Shown here: positions 52,413 through 62,169 of the stretch, in pieces
Layout of the letters: the number at the start of each line of letters is the position of its first letter
How positions within the stretch are numbered: the first letter of the stretch is position 1
From: Virgibacillus profundi
GTDB lineage: Bacteria; Bacillota; Bacilli; Bacillales; Amphibacillaceae
Assembly (NCBI RefSeq): GCF_002287375.1
Contig: NZ_NPOA01000013.1
Location: 62,001-126,000 of the forward strand
DNA: 64,000 bases
Direction: 5' to 3'
Position numbers and translations under genes: made by a program
The notes under the pieces: generated by a model
The model's input: only the letters and a program-made list of their open reading frames with translations
Database searches by the model: none
What the model was told of the DNA's origin: nothing

Positions 52413-53585
52413 CTATTTTACATAAGCTACTTTTTTTAATGAAGATAAGAAAACATCTTGTGCTGCCTTTACTCCAGCTCCAGGTTCAAATTCATAAGAA
52501 AAATCTTGTAATCCTGCCTCCATAAGAGAAACCGCTTGAAGGACGTCGCTAGGGAAGCAATATCCCATATGCCCAAATCTAAAGATTTTTCCTTGAAGTG
52601 GGCCAAGACCTCCAGCAAAATCAAGGTGATACTTCTTCTTTAAGTGTCCTAAATAGGCTGCAAGGTTCAATCCCTCCGGCGTACGGATTGCTGTAATTGT
52701 TGGTGATGCATATTCATCACTTGTTAATAATTCAATTGACAGAGCCTTCATGGATTCCCGAACCATATTTTTCATGACTTCATGTCGCTCAATCGTTTTC
52801 GAAAATCCACCTTCCTCTTCAATTAAATCACTCACAGCAGATAGACCCATGATAAGTGAAATCGCTGGTGTATTCGGAGTCATTGATTTTGCTGCCCACT
52901 CACGATAACTTAATAGATTTAAATAATACGAAGTAGAACTATTATCCTCTATAACCTTCCAAGCTTTTTCATTTACTGCTATAAGAGCAAGACCTGGAGG
53001 TAGCATCATTGCTTTTTGTGAACCTGTTACTAAAATATCAATACCCCATTCGTCCATTTCAGCAGGAGCTCCCCCAATACCACTTACTCCATCGATGATA
53101 AAGAGAGCGTTTGAATGCTCGTGTACTGCTTCAGCTAATTGCTTTACAGGATTTAATATTCCTGTTGAAGTCTCATTGTAAGTAGCAAAGACGGCCTTAA
53201 TATTAGATAAAGGTTTCAAAAATTCAACCAGTTCTTCTTTGGTACAGGCTTCTCCCCAATTTTTTTCAAGTTTATGGACATGTAAGCCATATTTTTCACA
53301 TATCGAAACAAAATAATCCCCGAAAGCACCTACTGTGATGACGACAATTTCTTCTCCTGGTGAAACAGTATTTACCACAGCTGCTTCTAAAGCTGCCGTC
53401 CCACCTGAAGGTAGAAGTAAAATATCTTGTTTCGTTCCGAAAACAGATTTTATACGTTCTGTGGCGTCTTTATATAGCCTGACAAATTCCTCTGTGCGGT
53501 GGCTTATCATATTTTCTGTCATTGCCAGTTCTACCTTTTTAGGTATTGGAGTTGGTCCAGGATGTCTAAGAATATTTGGATACAT
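52413..53585 (-). CDS. Class V aminotransferase (alanine-glyoxylate/serine-pyruvate type)
   Basis: The 390-residue PLP enzyme starts PNILRHPGPTPIPKKVELAM and shows LLLPSGGTAALEAAVVNTVS, VFATYNETSTGILNPVKQL, IIDGVSGIGGAPAEMDEWGI and the PLP Lys in LVTGSQKAMMLPPGLALIA. Family members transfer amino groups between alanine or serine and glyoxylate or pyruvate, or use ureidoglycine (PucG). It is the last gene of the TctABC operon, suggesting removal or use of glyoxylate released by the operon's aldolases. AAGGGGAAAAGC precedes the ATG. Confidence 0.85.
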   Translation of the reverse strand: MYPNILRHPGPTPIPKKVELAMTENMISHRTEEFVRLYKDATERIKSVFGTKQDILLLPSGGTAALEAAVVNTVSPGEEIVVITVGAFGDYFVSICEKYGLHVHKLEKNWGEACTKEELVEFLKPLSNIKAVFATYNETSTGILNPVKQLAEAVHEHSNALFIIDGVSGIGGAPAEMDEWGIDILVTGSQKAMMLPPGLALIAVNEKAWKVIEDNSSTSYYLNLLSYREWAAKSMTPNTPAISLIMGLSAVSDLIEEEGGFSKTIERHEVMKNMVRESMKALSIELLTSDEYASPTITAIRTPEGLNLAAYLGHLKKKYHLDFAGGLGPLQGKIFRFGHMGYCFPSDVLQAVSLMEAGLQDFSYEFEPGAGVKAAQDVFLSSLKKVAYVK

Positions 53586-53659
53586 AATGCTTTTCCCCTT
53601 TATATTTTTTTGATATTTCAGTGTATTTATAGTGGGTTTCTACTGAATGACTGGGCTAT

Positions 53660-54319
53660 CTATTTATTAAATATTTCTTCATATGAAACACCACTTAAAA
53701 GTTTAGCTGTATACTCGTCCTCTTTCTTTTTAATTTCTAAAGCCTTTTGCAATACTGTATGAATCTGTTCTTCAGGAATAACGATTATAGCTGTTTCATC
53801 ACCGACAATGTAATCTCCGGGACGAATATGGACACCAGCTATTTCGACGGGAACATTGATTGCCTCTGTTTCAAAGTTCCACATACTTTTTACAGGATAA
53901 AATGAAGATGCGAAAACAGGCAATTGTAGTTCCTTGATATCGGATACATCGCGAACTCCGCCCCAAACAACAACTCCTGCAACACCCCTTTGCTCCGCAC
54001 GTATTGCATTCATTCCACCTAAAACTGCTACGTCTTCACGCCCATTTGCATCAATAATTAAAACCTCACCAGGTTCTACGATTTTATCAATTACTTCGAT
54101 ATGACGGCTCAAATTTTCTTCCAAAGAACGCGTTCCATGTTTAGGTATGTACTTTAAAGTGCACGCACGACCTGCCATTCTAGAAAGCGTTTTGTTTACT
54201 CCTTTGGGTTTTGTTATCACACCGCGTCGATAGCCAAATATTTCCATTGCATCTGATAGATTCTCTGTTGAAACATTCTTTAAGAGACTGATAATATCTT
54301 GAGTTTTTTGTGCGTTCAT
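53660..54319 (-). CDS. RraA-family aldolase/decarboxylase-like protein
   Basis: The 219-residue protein has the RraA/HMG-aldolase features: LSDAMEIFGYRRGVITKP, IDANGREDVAVLGGMNAIRA (metal-binding Asp), GVVVWGGVRDVSDIKEL with the conserved Arg-Asp pair, and VHIRPGDYIVGDETAIIVI. True relatives cleave 4-hydroxy-4-methyl-2-oxoglutarate or decarboxylate oxaloacetate with a divalent metal. In operon with creatininase-type and TctABC genes it is probably a catabolic aldolase rather than the RNase E inhibitor. AAGGAGGAGAAC precedes the ATG. Confidence 0.85.
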   Translation of the reverse strand: MNAQKTQDIISLLKNVSTENLSDAMEIFGYRRGVITKPKGVNKTLSRMAGRACTLKYIPKHGTRSLEENLSRHIEVIDKIVEPGEVLIIDANGREDVAVLGGMNAIRAEQRGVAGVVVWGGVRDVSDIKELQLPVFASSFYPVKSMWNFETEAINVPVEIAGVHIRPGDYIVGDETAIIVIPEEQIHTVLQKALEIKKKEDEYTAKLLSGVSYEEIFNK

Positions 54320-54337
54320 ATTAAAAAGTTCTCCTCC

Positions 54338-55069
54338 TTAAGCATTCCATTCATTTTTCAGAAAATCCTCAATTCGTCCAACTGCCATTTCAACTAAAAA
54401 TTTTCCTTTTTCGGCTGTACCTAGAGTTGCGTTACCAATCGTACTTGATTTTGTTAAAGTAGAGAGTTTTTTATATTTTATTATTTCGGGAAATAAATCG
54501 GCATCTCTTTGAGGTTCGTTAACCCACTGGGATACATCTACTAAATCTGGTTCTAAATAAAGCATTACGGATGTTCCAGCTTCGCCCCCATGGTAATGGC
54601 CTATTTCCGCACTTTCCGTATTATTTTCTCCTTGAAATTTAATAAACTTCCAAACTTCAACTTGCGCTGAACGAACCTCATCAAATTCTTGCAAGGTATC
54701 TGCAAGCTGTGTAATAATTGGTACGTTCTTTCCGTGACCATTAATAAACAAGATGTCTTTAAATCCCCATTTGATTAAACTGCGACAAATATCCTCCAAA
54801 TACAGCTTAAAGTGTTCCGGACGGATTACCAGAGTACCTGGAAAATCATCCAGACTTGATGAATCTCCCACCTCTAAGGTAGGACCAACCACTGCTTTTA
54901 CTTTGCTAGCCACTAATCCCGCTAATCTCTCGGCTACTATCGTATCTAAGCCGAGTGGAAGGTGGAGCCCATTTGCCTCAATTGACCCTGTGGGGATAAT
55001 AACTAAATTAGTTGTCTCCTTCATTTCCTTAAGCTGAGACCAACTTAAATGTTTTAATCTATTACTCAT
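54338..55069 (-). CDS. Creatininase-family amidohydrolase
   Basis: The 243-residue protein has NLVIIPTGSIEANGLHLPLG (metal-ligand Glu and His), LDTIVAERLAGLVA, ILFINGHGKNVPIITQL (the N-G-H-G motif) and GHYHGGEAGTSVMLYLEP (His-Gly-Gly-Glu), the full creatininase metal site. Members open lactams and other cyclic amides (creatinine, 3-dehydro-scyllo-inosose hydrolase, formylamine hydrolases). The ATG at 55069 follows GGAGGTATTT; the longer frame to 55090 has no site. It is 17 bp after the TctA stop. Confidence 0.85.
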   Translation of the reverse strand: MSNRLKHLSWSQLKEMKETTNLVIIPTGSIEANGLHLPLGLDTIVAERLAGLVASKVKAVVGPTLEVGDSSSLDDFPGTLVIRPEHFKLYLEDICRSLIKWGFKDILFINGHGKNVPIITQLADTLQEFDEVRSAQVEVWKFIKFQGENNTESAEIGHYHGGEAGTSVMLYLEPDLVDVSQWVNEPQRDADLFPEIIKYKKLSTLTKSSTIGNATLGTAEKGKFLVEMAVGRIEDFLKNEWNA

Positions 55070-55086
55070 TTTTAAATACCTCCAAA

Positions 55087-56589
55087 TCACATCTCAGAAT
55101 CTTCCATAACAGACTTTTTATTCTTTAATCCAGCGTATGCACTAAGACCTATGACTAAAATACAAAAAACTAATACAGTACCGGAAATCGGTCGCGTAAA
55201 GAAGGCAAAAAAGTTACCATCGAAAATAGTTAAAGACTGACCTAACGATGTCTCCAAAAAGGAGCCAAGGACAAACGTCAAGATAATAGGAGCCAACGGG
55301 AATTCAGCTTTTTTGAAAAAATACCCGATGAAGCCAAATACCATCATCGTACCAACATCAAACAAACTATTGTTCACACTATAAACTCCCACTACGGCTA
55401 CAATCATGATGATGGGGAATAGTAGTTTAAATGGAACCGTGGTAATTTTTGCCCATACTCCGGCTAAAGGTACGTTCATTAAAACTAACAGAAAGTTTCC
55501 AATGAACATACTAGCGATAACACCCCAAACAACATTAGGTTCATTTTGAAATAACAATGGCCCTGGTGTAAGCCCATGCATGACAAAAGCACCGAATAAT
55601 ATAGCCATAACAGCTGACCCTGGTATACCCAGCGTAAATAACGGAATAAGTGCACTTCCACAATACGCATTGTTGGCTGCCTCAGGACCTGCAACCCCTT
55701 CTAAGGCACCTTTTCCAAAACGTGATGGATCCTTTGCTAACTTCTTTTCTAAAGAATAAGATAAGAGAGTCGGTATAACAGTACCAGAACCTGGAATGAA
55801 TCCAAGTACACCGCCTATTCCAGTTCCCCTGCCAATCGCTTTAAATGTAGGCTTCCATTCTTCTCGTTTTGGTAGCACCCCTTTCACCTTCATAGGCTTT
55901 TGACCATTTATGTTGGTTTCAGCACTAATGAATAATTCAGACATACCAAATAATCCAAGACATAATGCGACAATATCAATACCACCTGCCAAATTCGTTT
56001 GACCAAAAGCAAAGCGAATCGTCCCTGTCAATGGATCTGGGCCGACAAGAGCAAGAATCAATCCGAAAACCGCAGCCATAATTCCCCTAATCAATGATTT
56101 TCCCATCAGACTGCTCAACAACGTCATCCCCAATAGAATTAATGCAAAAAATTCTGGTGGTCCAAAGTTGAGAGCTATTTTCGCAAGTGGGGGCCCGAGA
56201 AAAGCAAGTGCTAAAATTGTAATCAACCCCCCAATAAACGATCCAATTCCAGCAACCCCAAGGGCCGCTCCCGCACGACCTTGTTGGGCTAAAGGATAAC
56301 CATCCAAGCAGGTAATAACCGAGGCCGCTTCACCAGGTGTATTAATAAGTACAGAAGTGATTGTTCCACCATACATGGCACCATAATAAATACCAGCTAA
56401 CATGATGATCGCAGATACAGGTTCCATTGCAAATGTCAGTGGAAGCAATAGTGCTGTACCTGCTGTTGGTCCAATCCCAGGTAATACTCCGACAAGCATG
56501 CCGAAGACTACACCAATGAAACAATAAAGAAGATTCCACCCTGAAAGTGCCGTTTCAAATCCCTGTAATAAATAAATCACATTCTCCAT
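55087..56589 (-). CDS. Tripartite tricarboxylate transporter large permease (TctA family)
   Basis: The 500-residue membrane protein has TctA motifs: GVLPGIGPTAGTALLLPLTF, GAMYGGTITSVLINTPGEAA, GPEAANNAYCGSALIPLFTL and GIPGSAVMAILFGAFVMHG. It forms the Na+/H+-coupled permease with TctB and the TctC binding protein. AAAGGGGTGAAAAG precedes the ATG. Confidence 0.93.
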   Translation of the reverse strand: MENVIYLLQGFETALSGWNLLYCFIGVVFGMLVGVLPGIGPTAGTALLLPLTFAMEPVSAIIMLAGIYYGAMYGGTITSVLINTPGEAASVITCLDGYPLAQQGRAGAALGVAGIGSFIGGLITILALAFLGPPLAKIALNFGPPEFFALILLGMTLLSSLMGKSLIRGIMAAVFGLILALVGPDPLTGTIRFAFGQTNLAGGIDIVALCLGLFGMSELFISAETNINGQKPMKVKGVLPKREEWKPTFKAIGRGTGIGGVLGFIPGSGTVIPTLLSYSLEKKLAKDPSRFGKGALEGVAGPEAANNAYCGSALIPLFTLGIPGSAVMAILFGAFVMHGLTPGPLLFQNEPNVVWGVIASMFIGNFLLVLMNVPLAGVWAKITTVPFKLLFPIIMIVAVVGVYSVNNSLFDVGTMMVFGFIGYFFKKAEFPLAPIILTFVLGSFLETSLGQSLTIFDGNFFAFFTRPISGTVLVFCILVIGLSAYAGLKNKKSVMEDSEM

Positions 56590-56601
56590 CTTTTCACCCC
56601 T

Positions 56602-57051
56602 TTAAAATCCAAAGTTATTTACAGGTAGCGGAACCTGCAAAAGTGTGTTAAAAACTACAAATACCACAAGCGTAACAAAAGTAGATAATCCTAAACTCCA
56701 ATACCACTTGTATCCACGCTTAAACAAAATAAACAACATAACAATACTGGCGATTGTAAATCCGATATATGGAATAATAATTAGAAACAGAATCAACGAT
56801 AACAATAACGCAACAACATTTCCCAATCCCTTGCCTTTAGGTAGAATATCTGAAAACAAGATGATGTCCTTTTTAACAGATATTATAATGTGGATTAATG
56901 AAAGGATAAATAATATTCCACTTAACCATAAAGAAAGAAACCCCGGACCCGGGGCACTCGCTCTATAATATTCTAAAGACAGGGACTGCCAGAAAATCGA
57001 TCCTGAAAAGATAAGCATGAAAATACCAATATAAACTCCAACGTTTTTCAT
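56602..57051 (-). CDS. Tripartite tricarboxylate transporter small permease (TctB family)
   Basis: The 149-residue protein has four transmembrane segments, including FMLIFSGSIFWQSLSLEYYR with a conserved ASAPGPGFLSLWLSGILF motif of TctB. The start at 57051 has AAAAGGGTGTG upstream; a frame to 57141 would add 30 residues without a site. Confidence 0.85.
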   Translation of the reverse strand: MKNVGVYIGIFMLIFSGSIFWQSLSLEYYRASAPGPGFLSLWLSGILFILSLIHIIISVKKDIILFSDILPKGKGLGNVVALLLSLILFLIIIPYIGFTIASIVMLFILFKRGYKWYWSLGLSTFVTLVVFVVFNTLLQVPLPVNNFGF

Positions 57052-57176
57052 CAGAACACACCCTTTTGTATTTTTGTGCGGATAGTATTCTATTGAAGTG
57101 TAAACTACACACGAGATTGAACCTGAATGACCTCTACACACTTACAGATGCCAAGCACATTCTATTGAAGCGTAGT

Positions 57177-58217
57177 CTACTCACCCCAACCCAACACATC
57201 TATATATTCATTAACAGTAACTTCTTGATTCTCTAACATCTCTGTAAAGTCTGCCGCATTGAGGTAATTAATGTTTAACCCCATATCGGTCATTTGATCA
57301 AGATGTTCAGAGTTATTTGATGCCTTTTCAATAGCAGAATTAAGGATTTCTACTATTTCTGGATCCATCCCTGCAGGTCCACCTAACCCTCTTGAAGATC
57401 CATTTACATATTCTTCCCCGATTGCTTCTTCCAATGTCGGAACATCAGGTAGAAACTGGGAAATCCTCTCTTCTGAAAAAACAGTTAAAATGTCTAATTG
57501 GCCTGATTCAGAAGGTCCGACAACTTCTCCCACATTTGCAAACACTACATCGACATGTTCGCCAAGTAAAGCAGTGATTGCTTTAGCCCCACCACCGAAT
57601 TGAACAGGTACAAACTTTGTACCAAATCTTTTATTTAATGTAAGAATAGAGAAATGCTCATCACTTCCAACACTACTAAAGGCGGCCTTTACCTCGTTTT
57701 CTTTTGCATATTCCATCAACTCTTCAATCGTTGTAAATCTGTCTTCACCTGGTGTTGATGCAATAATTCCCGGATCATAAACATGGTTAGCAATTACTGT
57801 TATATCTTCAAGCGTTTCTTCTCTTTTGGCTGAAGGGTTCATGTAGCCTTCTACATAGCCATTTATGGCAGAAATCGTATAACCATCAGGTTCGGATTTC
57901 ATCAATTCTTCCCAACCAACCCAACCATTTCCACCTGCTTTATTCTGAACAACTACAGGAACACCTAATTCCTCCTCCATAGCTGGGGCAAGAGCACGGA
58001 AACCTAAATCTGTTCCACCACCTGCATCATAGGGTACAATCAGAGTGATTGGTCCATTTGGAAAGTCAGTTTCTTCAGCTTCGTTTTCTTCATTTGTTTC
58101 ATTTTCTTCGTTTTCTGCTTCACCATTTGCTTCATTTGATGTACTAGAACTTCCACATGCACTAAGTAAGACGATAGACAATATGAGGGTCATTATAATA
58201 AAAATAAATTTTTTCAT
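57177..58217 (-). CDS. Tripartite tricarboxylate transporter substrate-binding lipoprotein (TctC/Bug family)
   Basis: The 346-residue protein has a signal peptide and lipobox LLSACGS, a Glu/Asn-rich linker, and Bug-family motifs: PITLIVPYDAGGGTDLGFRA, VVVQNKAGGNGWVGWEELMK, AAFSSVGSDEHFSILTLNKR and VPVQFGGGAKAITALLGEHV. Bug proteins bind carboxylates through water-mediated contacts. AATGGAGGTTTTAAAC precedes the ATG. It is the first transporter gene and precedes TctB and TctA. Confidence 0.92.
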   Translation of the reverse strand: MKKFIFIIMTLILSIVLLSACGSSSTSNEANGEAENEENETNEENEAEETDFPNGPITLIVPYDAGGGTDLGFRALAPAMEEELGVPVVVQNKAGGNGWVGWEELMKSEPDGYTISAINGYVEGYMNPSAKREETLEDITVIANHVYDPGIIASTPGEDRFTTIEELMEYAKENEVKAAFSSVGSDEHFSILTLNKRFGTKFVPVQFGGGAKAITALLGEHVDVVFANVGEVVGPSESGQLDILTVFSEERISQFLPDVPTLEEAIGEEYVNGSSRGLGGPAGMDPEIVEILNSAIEKASNNSEHLDQMTDMGLNINYLNAADFTEMLENQEVTVNEYIDVLGWGE

Positions 58218-58329
58218 AAGTTTAAAACCTCCATTTTTTTAAAATAGTTTACAAACCTGTAATTGTTCCTTACGTTCCAGCTTGCTACCTTATCTGATCA
58301 CCTCCTTTTTTTATTCTTTATAACTACTT

Positions 58330-59106
58330 CTACTTTTCTAATTTTCGACTTTCAGTGACTAATTTCTTGATCCCATTAGTCAAAATCGATACATCTGAGC
58401 CAATGGTTAATGCCCTAGCACCATTTTCATAAAACAGTTTTGCTTCCTGAAAATCTCTAACAGCAAGAAAAGTCCCTTTGCCTGCTTTTGATACTTTATC
58501 CAAGATTTGGTTCTCGATTTCAATTACTTTTGAGTGTGTCGTCTGTCCAGGTATGCCCAATGACTGAGAAATATCTCCTGCACCTGTTGTAAATAAGTCA
58601 ATTCCATCTGTAGTAATAATTTCATCCATATTAGAAATTCCTTCTTCATCTTCAATCTGAGCAATGAGCAATGTTTCATTATTCGCTTCTGTTATATAAT
58701 CAGATATTGGAATGGCTCCATATCGTTGCGCACGACCCGAACCAGTAATCCCCCTTCGACCTTCAGGATAGTATTTGACACATTCAACAATTTTTTTTGC
58801 TTGGGCAGCGTTCCCCACATGAGGAACCATAATACCGGTTACCCCACAATCGAGTAATGGCGAAATCCAACCTATATCAGGTACTCTTACAATTACAGAT
58901 ACACCTGTAACATCACCTGCTCTTACAAAACCCCCTATTGTCTCTAAGTTAAAAAGGCCATGTTCAGCATCTATCCGTATAAAGTCACAACCAAATGTTC
59001 CCGCCATTTCAGCTACCATAGGGTTTGGAATGGTCACAACCATGCCCAATGCCAATTCATTGTTAGCAATCATTTGTTGTATGTTTTTCCTCTGCATCTG
59101 TCCCAT
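58330..59106 (-). CDS. HpcH/HpaI-family aldolase
   Basis: The 258-residue protein has LGMVVTIPNPMVAEMAGTFG, FIRIDAEHGLFNLETIGG, GVTGIMVPHVGNAAQAKKIV, GRRGITGSGRAQRYG and IAQIEDEEGISNMDEI with metal-binding Glu and Asp, the class II pyruvate-aldolase pattern of HpaI. It cleaves 2-oxo-4-hydroxy acids to pyruvate plus an aldehyde. ATGGAGGATT precedes the ATG. It is 112 bp upstream of the TctC gene, so may share its promoter. With RraA it gives two different pyruvate aldolases in one locus. Confidence 0.88.
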   Translation of the reverse strand: MGQMQRKNIQQMIANNELALGMVVTIPNPMVAEMAGTFGCDFIRIDAEHGLFNLETIGGFVRAGDVTGVSVIVRVPDIGWISPLLDCGVTGIMVPHVGNAAQAKKIVECVKYYPEGRRGITGSGRAQRYGAIPISDYITEANNETLLIAQIEDEEGISNMDEIITTDGIDLFTTGAGDISQSLGIPGQTTHSKVIEIENQILDKVSKAGKGTFLAVRDFQEAKLFYENGARALTIGSDVSILTNGIKKLVTESRKLEK

Positions 59107-59232
59107 TTTTTTTAATCCTCCATTTTGTTCAATTTTTAATTAATTGATATTTCTGTTAATTATTTCAAAACTACTTTAGTAAATTAGAGAATAGATATAA
59201 TCTGTTATTCTGAAATACCTTAACATTAAAAA

Positions 59233-60855
59233 TCACTCTACTATTTCCTTTAAAGAAAACATACTACGGACTAGTGATTCGAGCATCACTGGAACTTGGT
59301 GGAAGGCGCTTTCCATATGAAGTCTTTCCGTTCGCTTATGTGCGTCTTTACCAAAAGGACCAATATTTAAAACTGGTGCATTCAACTTTTGCATATCTGC
59401 AAAAGGAATACTATATGTTTCACCCCATACAGGTGTATTGCGTTCGTATGAATCCCACTCTTGTTTATCATCCATGTAAGAAACATAGCTGAGATCGGAG
59501 ATACCATTAAAATAATGAATTTGATGAACATCTAGATCAAATTTTTCGCTACCAATCTTCTTGACTAAATCTACTGCTTCAATAACTGCTGGATTATCAG
59601 ATGCATTAACAGCAGGATAATATGGTGGTGCAAATAACAGAATCATTGTCGGACCAAGTTCCTGGCAATTGGTCATTAAAATATCGGCAATTCGTATCGA
59701 TTTTTCCCGATCATCCCAAGATGGATTAGCGATAACCTCATCTTTTAAACTTGCAACGACTTCCGGACCTAACCTACCCTTTGCATAATATTCCAACTCT
59801 TCATAGTGCAAGACATTTACTTTACCTATCGGTTCAATGCCCTCACGCTCACATATTTTCATATACGCACTATTGCAAGCGTTTGCAGATTCAGTAGCAA
59901 CTTGATGAAAAATGTTCATAATTTCAGTAGCATTGCGTTTCATAAGAAAAACATTGTAGAGAGCTTCAACACGGTATGGTGTCTGAGTTGTGTAATTTAT
60001 TTTAAGATCTTTTTGCTGAAGTGAAACTGGAAGTGGCGTGCTTTCACCGAGATCAAACTCACGAAAAAACGGATTCCATTCCATTTGTTGCGTTAAAAAG
60101 GATGCCATAAAATTAGCTGTTAATCCACTCATTGGCTCCCCAACATGTGTTTCTTTTCCATAAAATAAAACTGCTGGCATGATTTTACCAATGGACCCAG
60201 AATAAATATAATATTTCGTATCCCCAGGTTTCTGCGAAAATGACGGTTCACTATTTAAAAATAATTTATAATCTAATCCATGTTCTACTTGCATTTGGGC
60301 GAGTTTTGGAATTGCAGCACGCATGCCAGCTGAATCTACTTCTTCATCTGGCACGGTAACTAAAAGTAGATTAATAGGCCATTTCTCAATACTTGCTTTC
60401 TCAATCAAAGACATGTGTAAAGCAAGTCCCATTTTCATATCCATTGTGCCCCGGCCAAATAAGTAATCACCTGATTCAAGGTCGACACGTGCATCTAAGG
60501 GTAACTCGATTTTGTGATCTAATAAAGCTTTTGTAAGTTCTTCTGGCTGATATGCAAGTGATTCAAGATTTCCAAATTCTTCTGTACCAACCGTGTCGAA
60601 GTGACTAATTAAGACAATTGTTTCAACGGATTCACGACTTTTATATAGAGCGGTGACGACTTTTCGACCTTGACCGGCTTCATAGAGATTTACATAATTG
60701 GAGTTCTTCTTGAAGTATTGTAATTCCGTTAACTTCGCTTTTAAATTATTTGCAAAATTTATCTCACCTTCTGTTCGGCTCCTACTTTGCCAACTCACGA
60801 GTTCACATAGCAATGTACGTAATGATTCTGGTTTGTCCCATAATAAATCACTCAT
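59233..60855 (-). CDS. rocB: RocB-type M20 peptidase
   Basis: The 540-residue protein matches the long M20 variant RocB: LISHFDTVGTEEFGNLE (first metal ligands), GDYLFGRGTMDMKMGLALHM, VTVPDEEVDSAGMRAAIP (Glu-Glu) and SNPAVNASDNP-like LFAPPYYPAVNASDNP. RocB is needed for arginine use in Bacillus, though its exact substrate is unclear. Here it is about 10 kb away from rocA-rocD, in a locus with a PatA-type aminotransferase. GGGAGGTCGT precedes the ATG. Confidence 0.88.
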   Translation of the reverse strand: MSDLLWDKPESLRTLLCELVSWQSRSRTEGEINFANNLKAKLTELQYFKKNSNYVNLYEAGQGRKVVTALYKSRESVETIVLISHFDTVGTEEFGNLESLAYQPEELTKALLDHKIELPLDARVDLESGDYLFGRGTMDMKMGLALHMSLIEKASIEKWPINLLLVTVPDEEVDSAGMRAAIPKLAQMQVEHGLDYKLFLNSEPSFSQKPGDTKYYIYSGSIGKIMPAVLFYGKETHVGEPMSGLTANFMASFLTQQMEWNPFFREFDLGESTPLPVSLQQKDLKINYTTQTPYRVEALYNVFLMKRNATEIMNIFHQVATESANACNSAYMKICEREGIEPIGKVNVLHYEELEYYAKGRLGPEVVASLKDEVIANPSWDDREKSIRIADILMTNCQELGPTMILLFAPPYYPAVNASDNPAVIEAVDLVKKIGSEKFDLDVHQIHYFNGISDLSYVSYMDDKQEWDSYERNTPVWGETYSIPFADMQKLNAPVLNIGPFGKDAHKRTERLHMESAFHQVPVMLESLVRSMFSLKEIVE

Positions 60856-60891
60856 GAGAATATACGACCTCCCTTAGTCTGTAATATAGAA

Positions 60892-62049
60892 TTAACCTAA
60901 CCTTGCAATAAATTGTTCTAGTCGACGTATCCCTTCTTTCAGCTCAGACATGGCATAAGCATAAGAGATTCGAATGTATCCTTCACCGTATTTAGTGAAA
61001 GTACTTCCCGGAACGACTGCTACCCCACCTTCATGTAAAAGTCTTGTTGCAAATTCAAAAGATGTCATTTCAAATTTTTTAATAGAGGGAAAAATGTAAA
61101 AAGCTCCGTTAGGCCGAACAACGTTTAAGCCCATACTGATAAGCCTAGCGTAGATGAAATTGAGACGTTTTATATATTCAACGTTCATTACTGCAGGTAC
61201 TTGACGACAAGTTGTTAATGCTTCTATACCTGCGTATTGACTCGGCAATGATGCACAGATTGCGTTATACAAATGAACTTTCACGACATGCTGCATATAC
61301 TTTGCTGGCCCTAAAGCAAAGCCAATCCTCCATCCTGTCATTGAGTGTGACTTCGACAAACCATGGATTAGAAATAAACGATTGCGTAATTGAGGGTATG
61401 ATGCAAATGAATAGTGGTTACCCTCGAATGTATTTTCACTATAAATTTCATCTGAAAGAATAAAAACATCATGTTGTTCTAATATTAAAACAATCTCATC
61501 CATCAACTCCGGTGGAATCGTTACGCCTGTTGGGTTAGATGGAAAGTTAAATAGTATGGCTTTCGTTTGTGCTGTCACCAATGCTTTCAAACGTTCCGGT
61601 GAAGGCAAGAAGTCAGTATCCGTTGTATCTAAGTACACTACTTTTGCCCCACACATTTCAATAAGTGATCCATAAGCGGAATAGATAGGAGCCGGTAAAA
61701 TAACCTCATCTCCTATATTGAGAATTGCTCTAAAAATTGAATCTATCCCTTCGCTTGCACCATTTGTGATTAAGACTTCTGTTTCTGGGTCATACCAAAA
61801 TCCGTAAGTATCTTTAAAAAATGATGATGTCGCTTCTCTTAACTCCAACAACCCTGCATTATGTGAATATCCTGTTTGATTATTTTCAATTGCAGCAATT
61901 GCTGCGGACTTTACTGCATCAGGAGTAGGAAAATCTGGTTGTCCAATAGTTAAATTGATAGCATTTGGATAACGAATTAGCTGGTTTGAAAACTGGCGGA
62001 TTCCAGGGATCTCCAACTCCTTTGCCTTATTATTAATTACTAATGACAT
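60892..62049 (-). CDS. Class I PLP-dependent aminotransferase (PatA type)
   Basis: The 385-residue enzyme begins NNKAKELEIPGIRQFSNQLI, with INLTIGQPDFPTPDAVK, TNGASEGIDSIFRAIL, FPSNPTGVTIPPELMDEI and the PLP Lys in IHGLSKSHSMTGWRIGFALG. It resembles B. subtilis PatA (N-acetyl-diaminopimelate aminotransferase) and aspartate aminotransferases. The clear N/D-P-T-G loop and catabolic neighbours leave the donor open. GAAGGTGAAAGA precedes the ATG. It is upstream of rocB on the same strand (36 bp), probably one transcript. Confidence 0.82.
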   Translation of the reverse strand: MSLVINNKAKELEIPGIRQFSNQLIRYPNAINLTIGQPDFPTPDAVKSAAIAAIENNQTGYSHNAGLLELREATSSFFKDTYGFWYDPETEVLITNGASEGIDSIFRAILNIGDEVILPAPIYSAYGSLIEMCGAKVVYLDTTDTDFLPSPERLKALVTAQTKAILFNFPSNPTGVTIPPELMDEIVLILEQHDVFILSDEIYSENTFEGNHYSFASYPQLRNRLFLIHGLSKSHSMTGWRIGFALGPAKYMQHVVKVHLYNAICASLPSQYAGIEALTTCRQVPAVMNVEYIKRLNFIYARLISMGLNVVRPNGAFYIFPSIKKFEMTSFEFATRLLHEGGVAVVPGSTFTKYGEGYIRISYAYAMSELKEGIRRLEQFIARLG

Positions 62050-62169
62050 TCTTTCACCTTCTTGCTCGCACTTGTAATATATTTCAAATCACTAACAACA
62101 ATATTTTATTAAATCGACACGATGTGATATAAGATTACCTATAATTAAACTTAAGAAAATTACTTCCAA

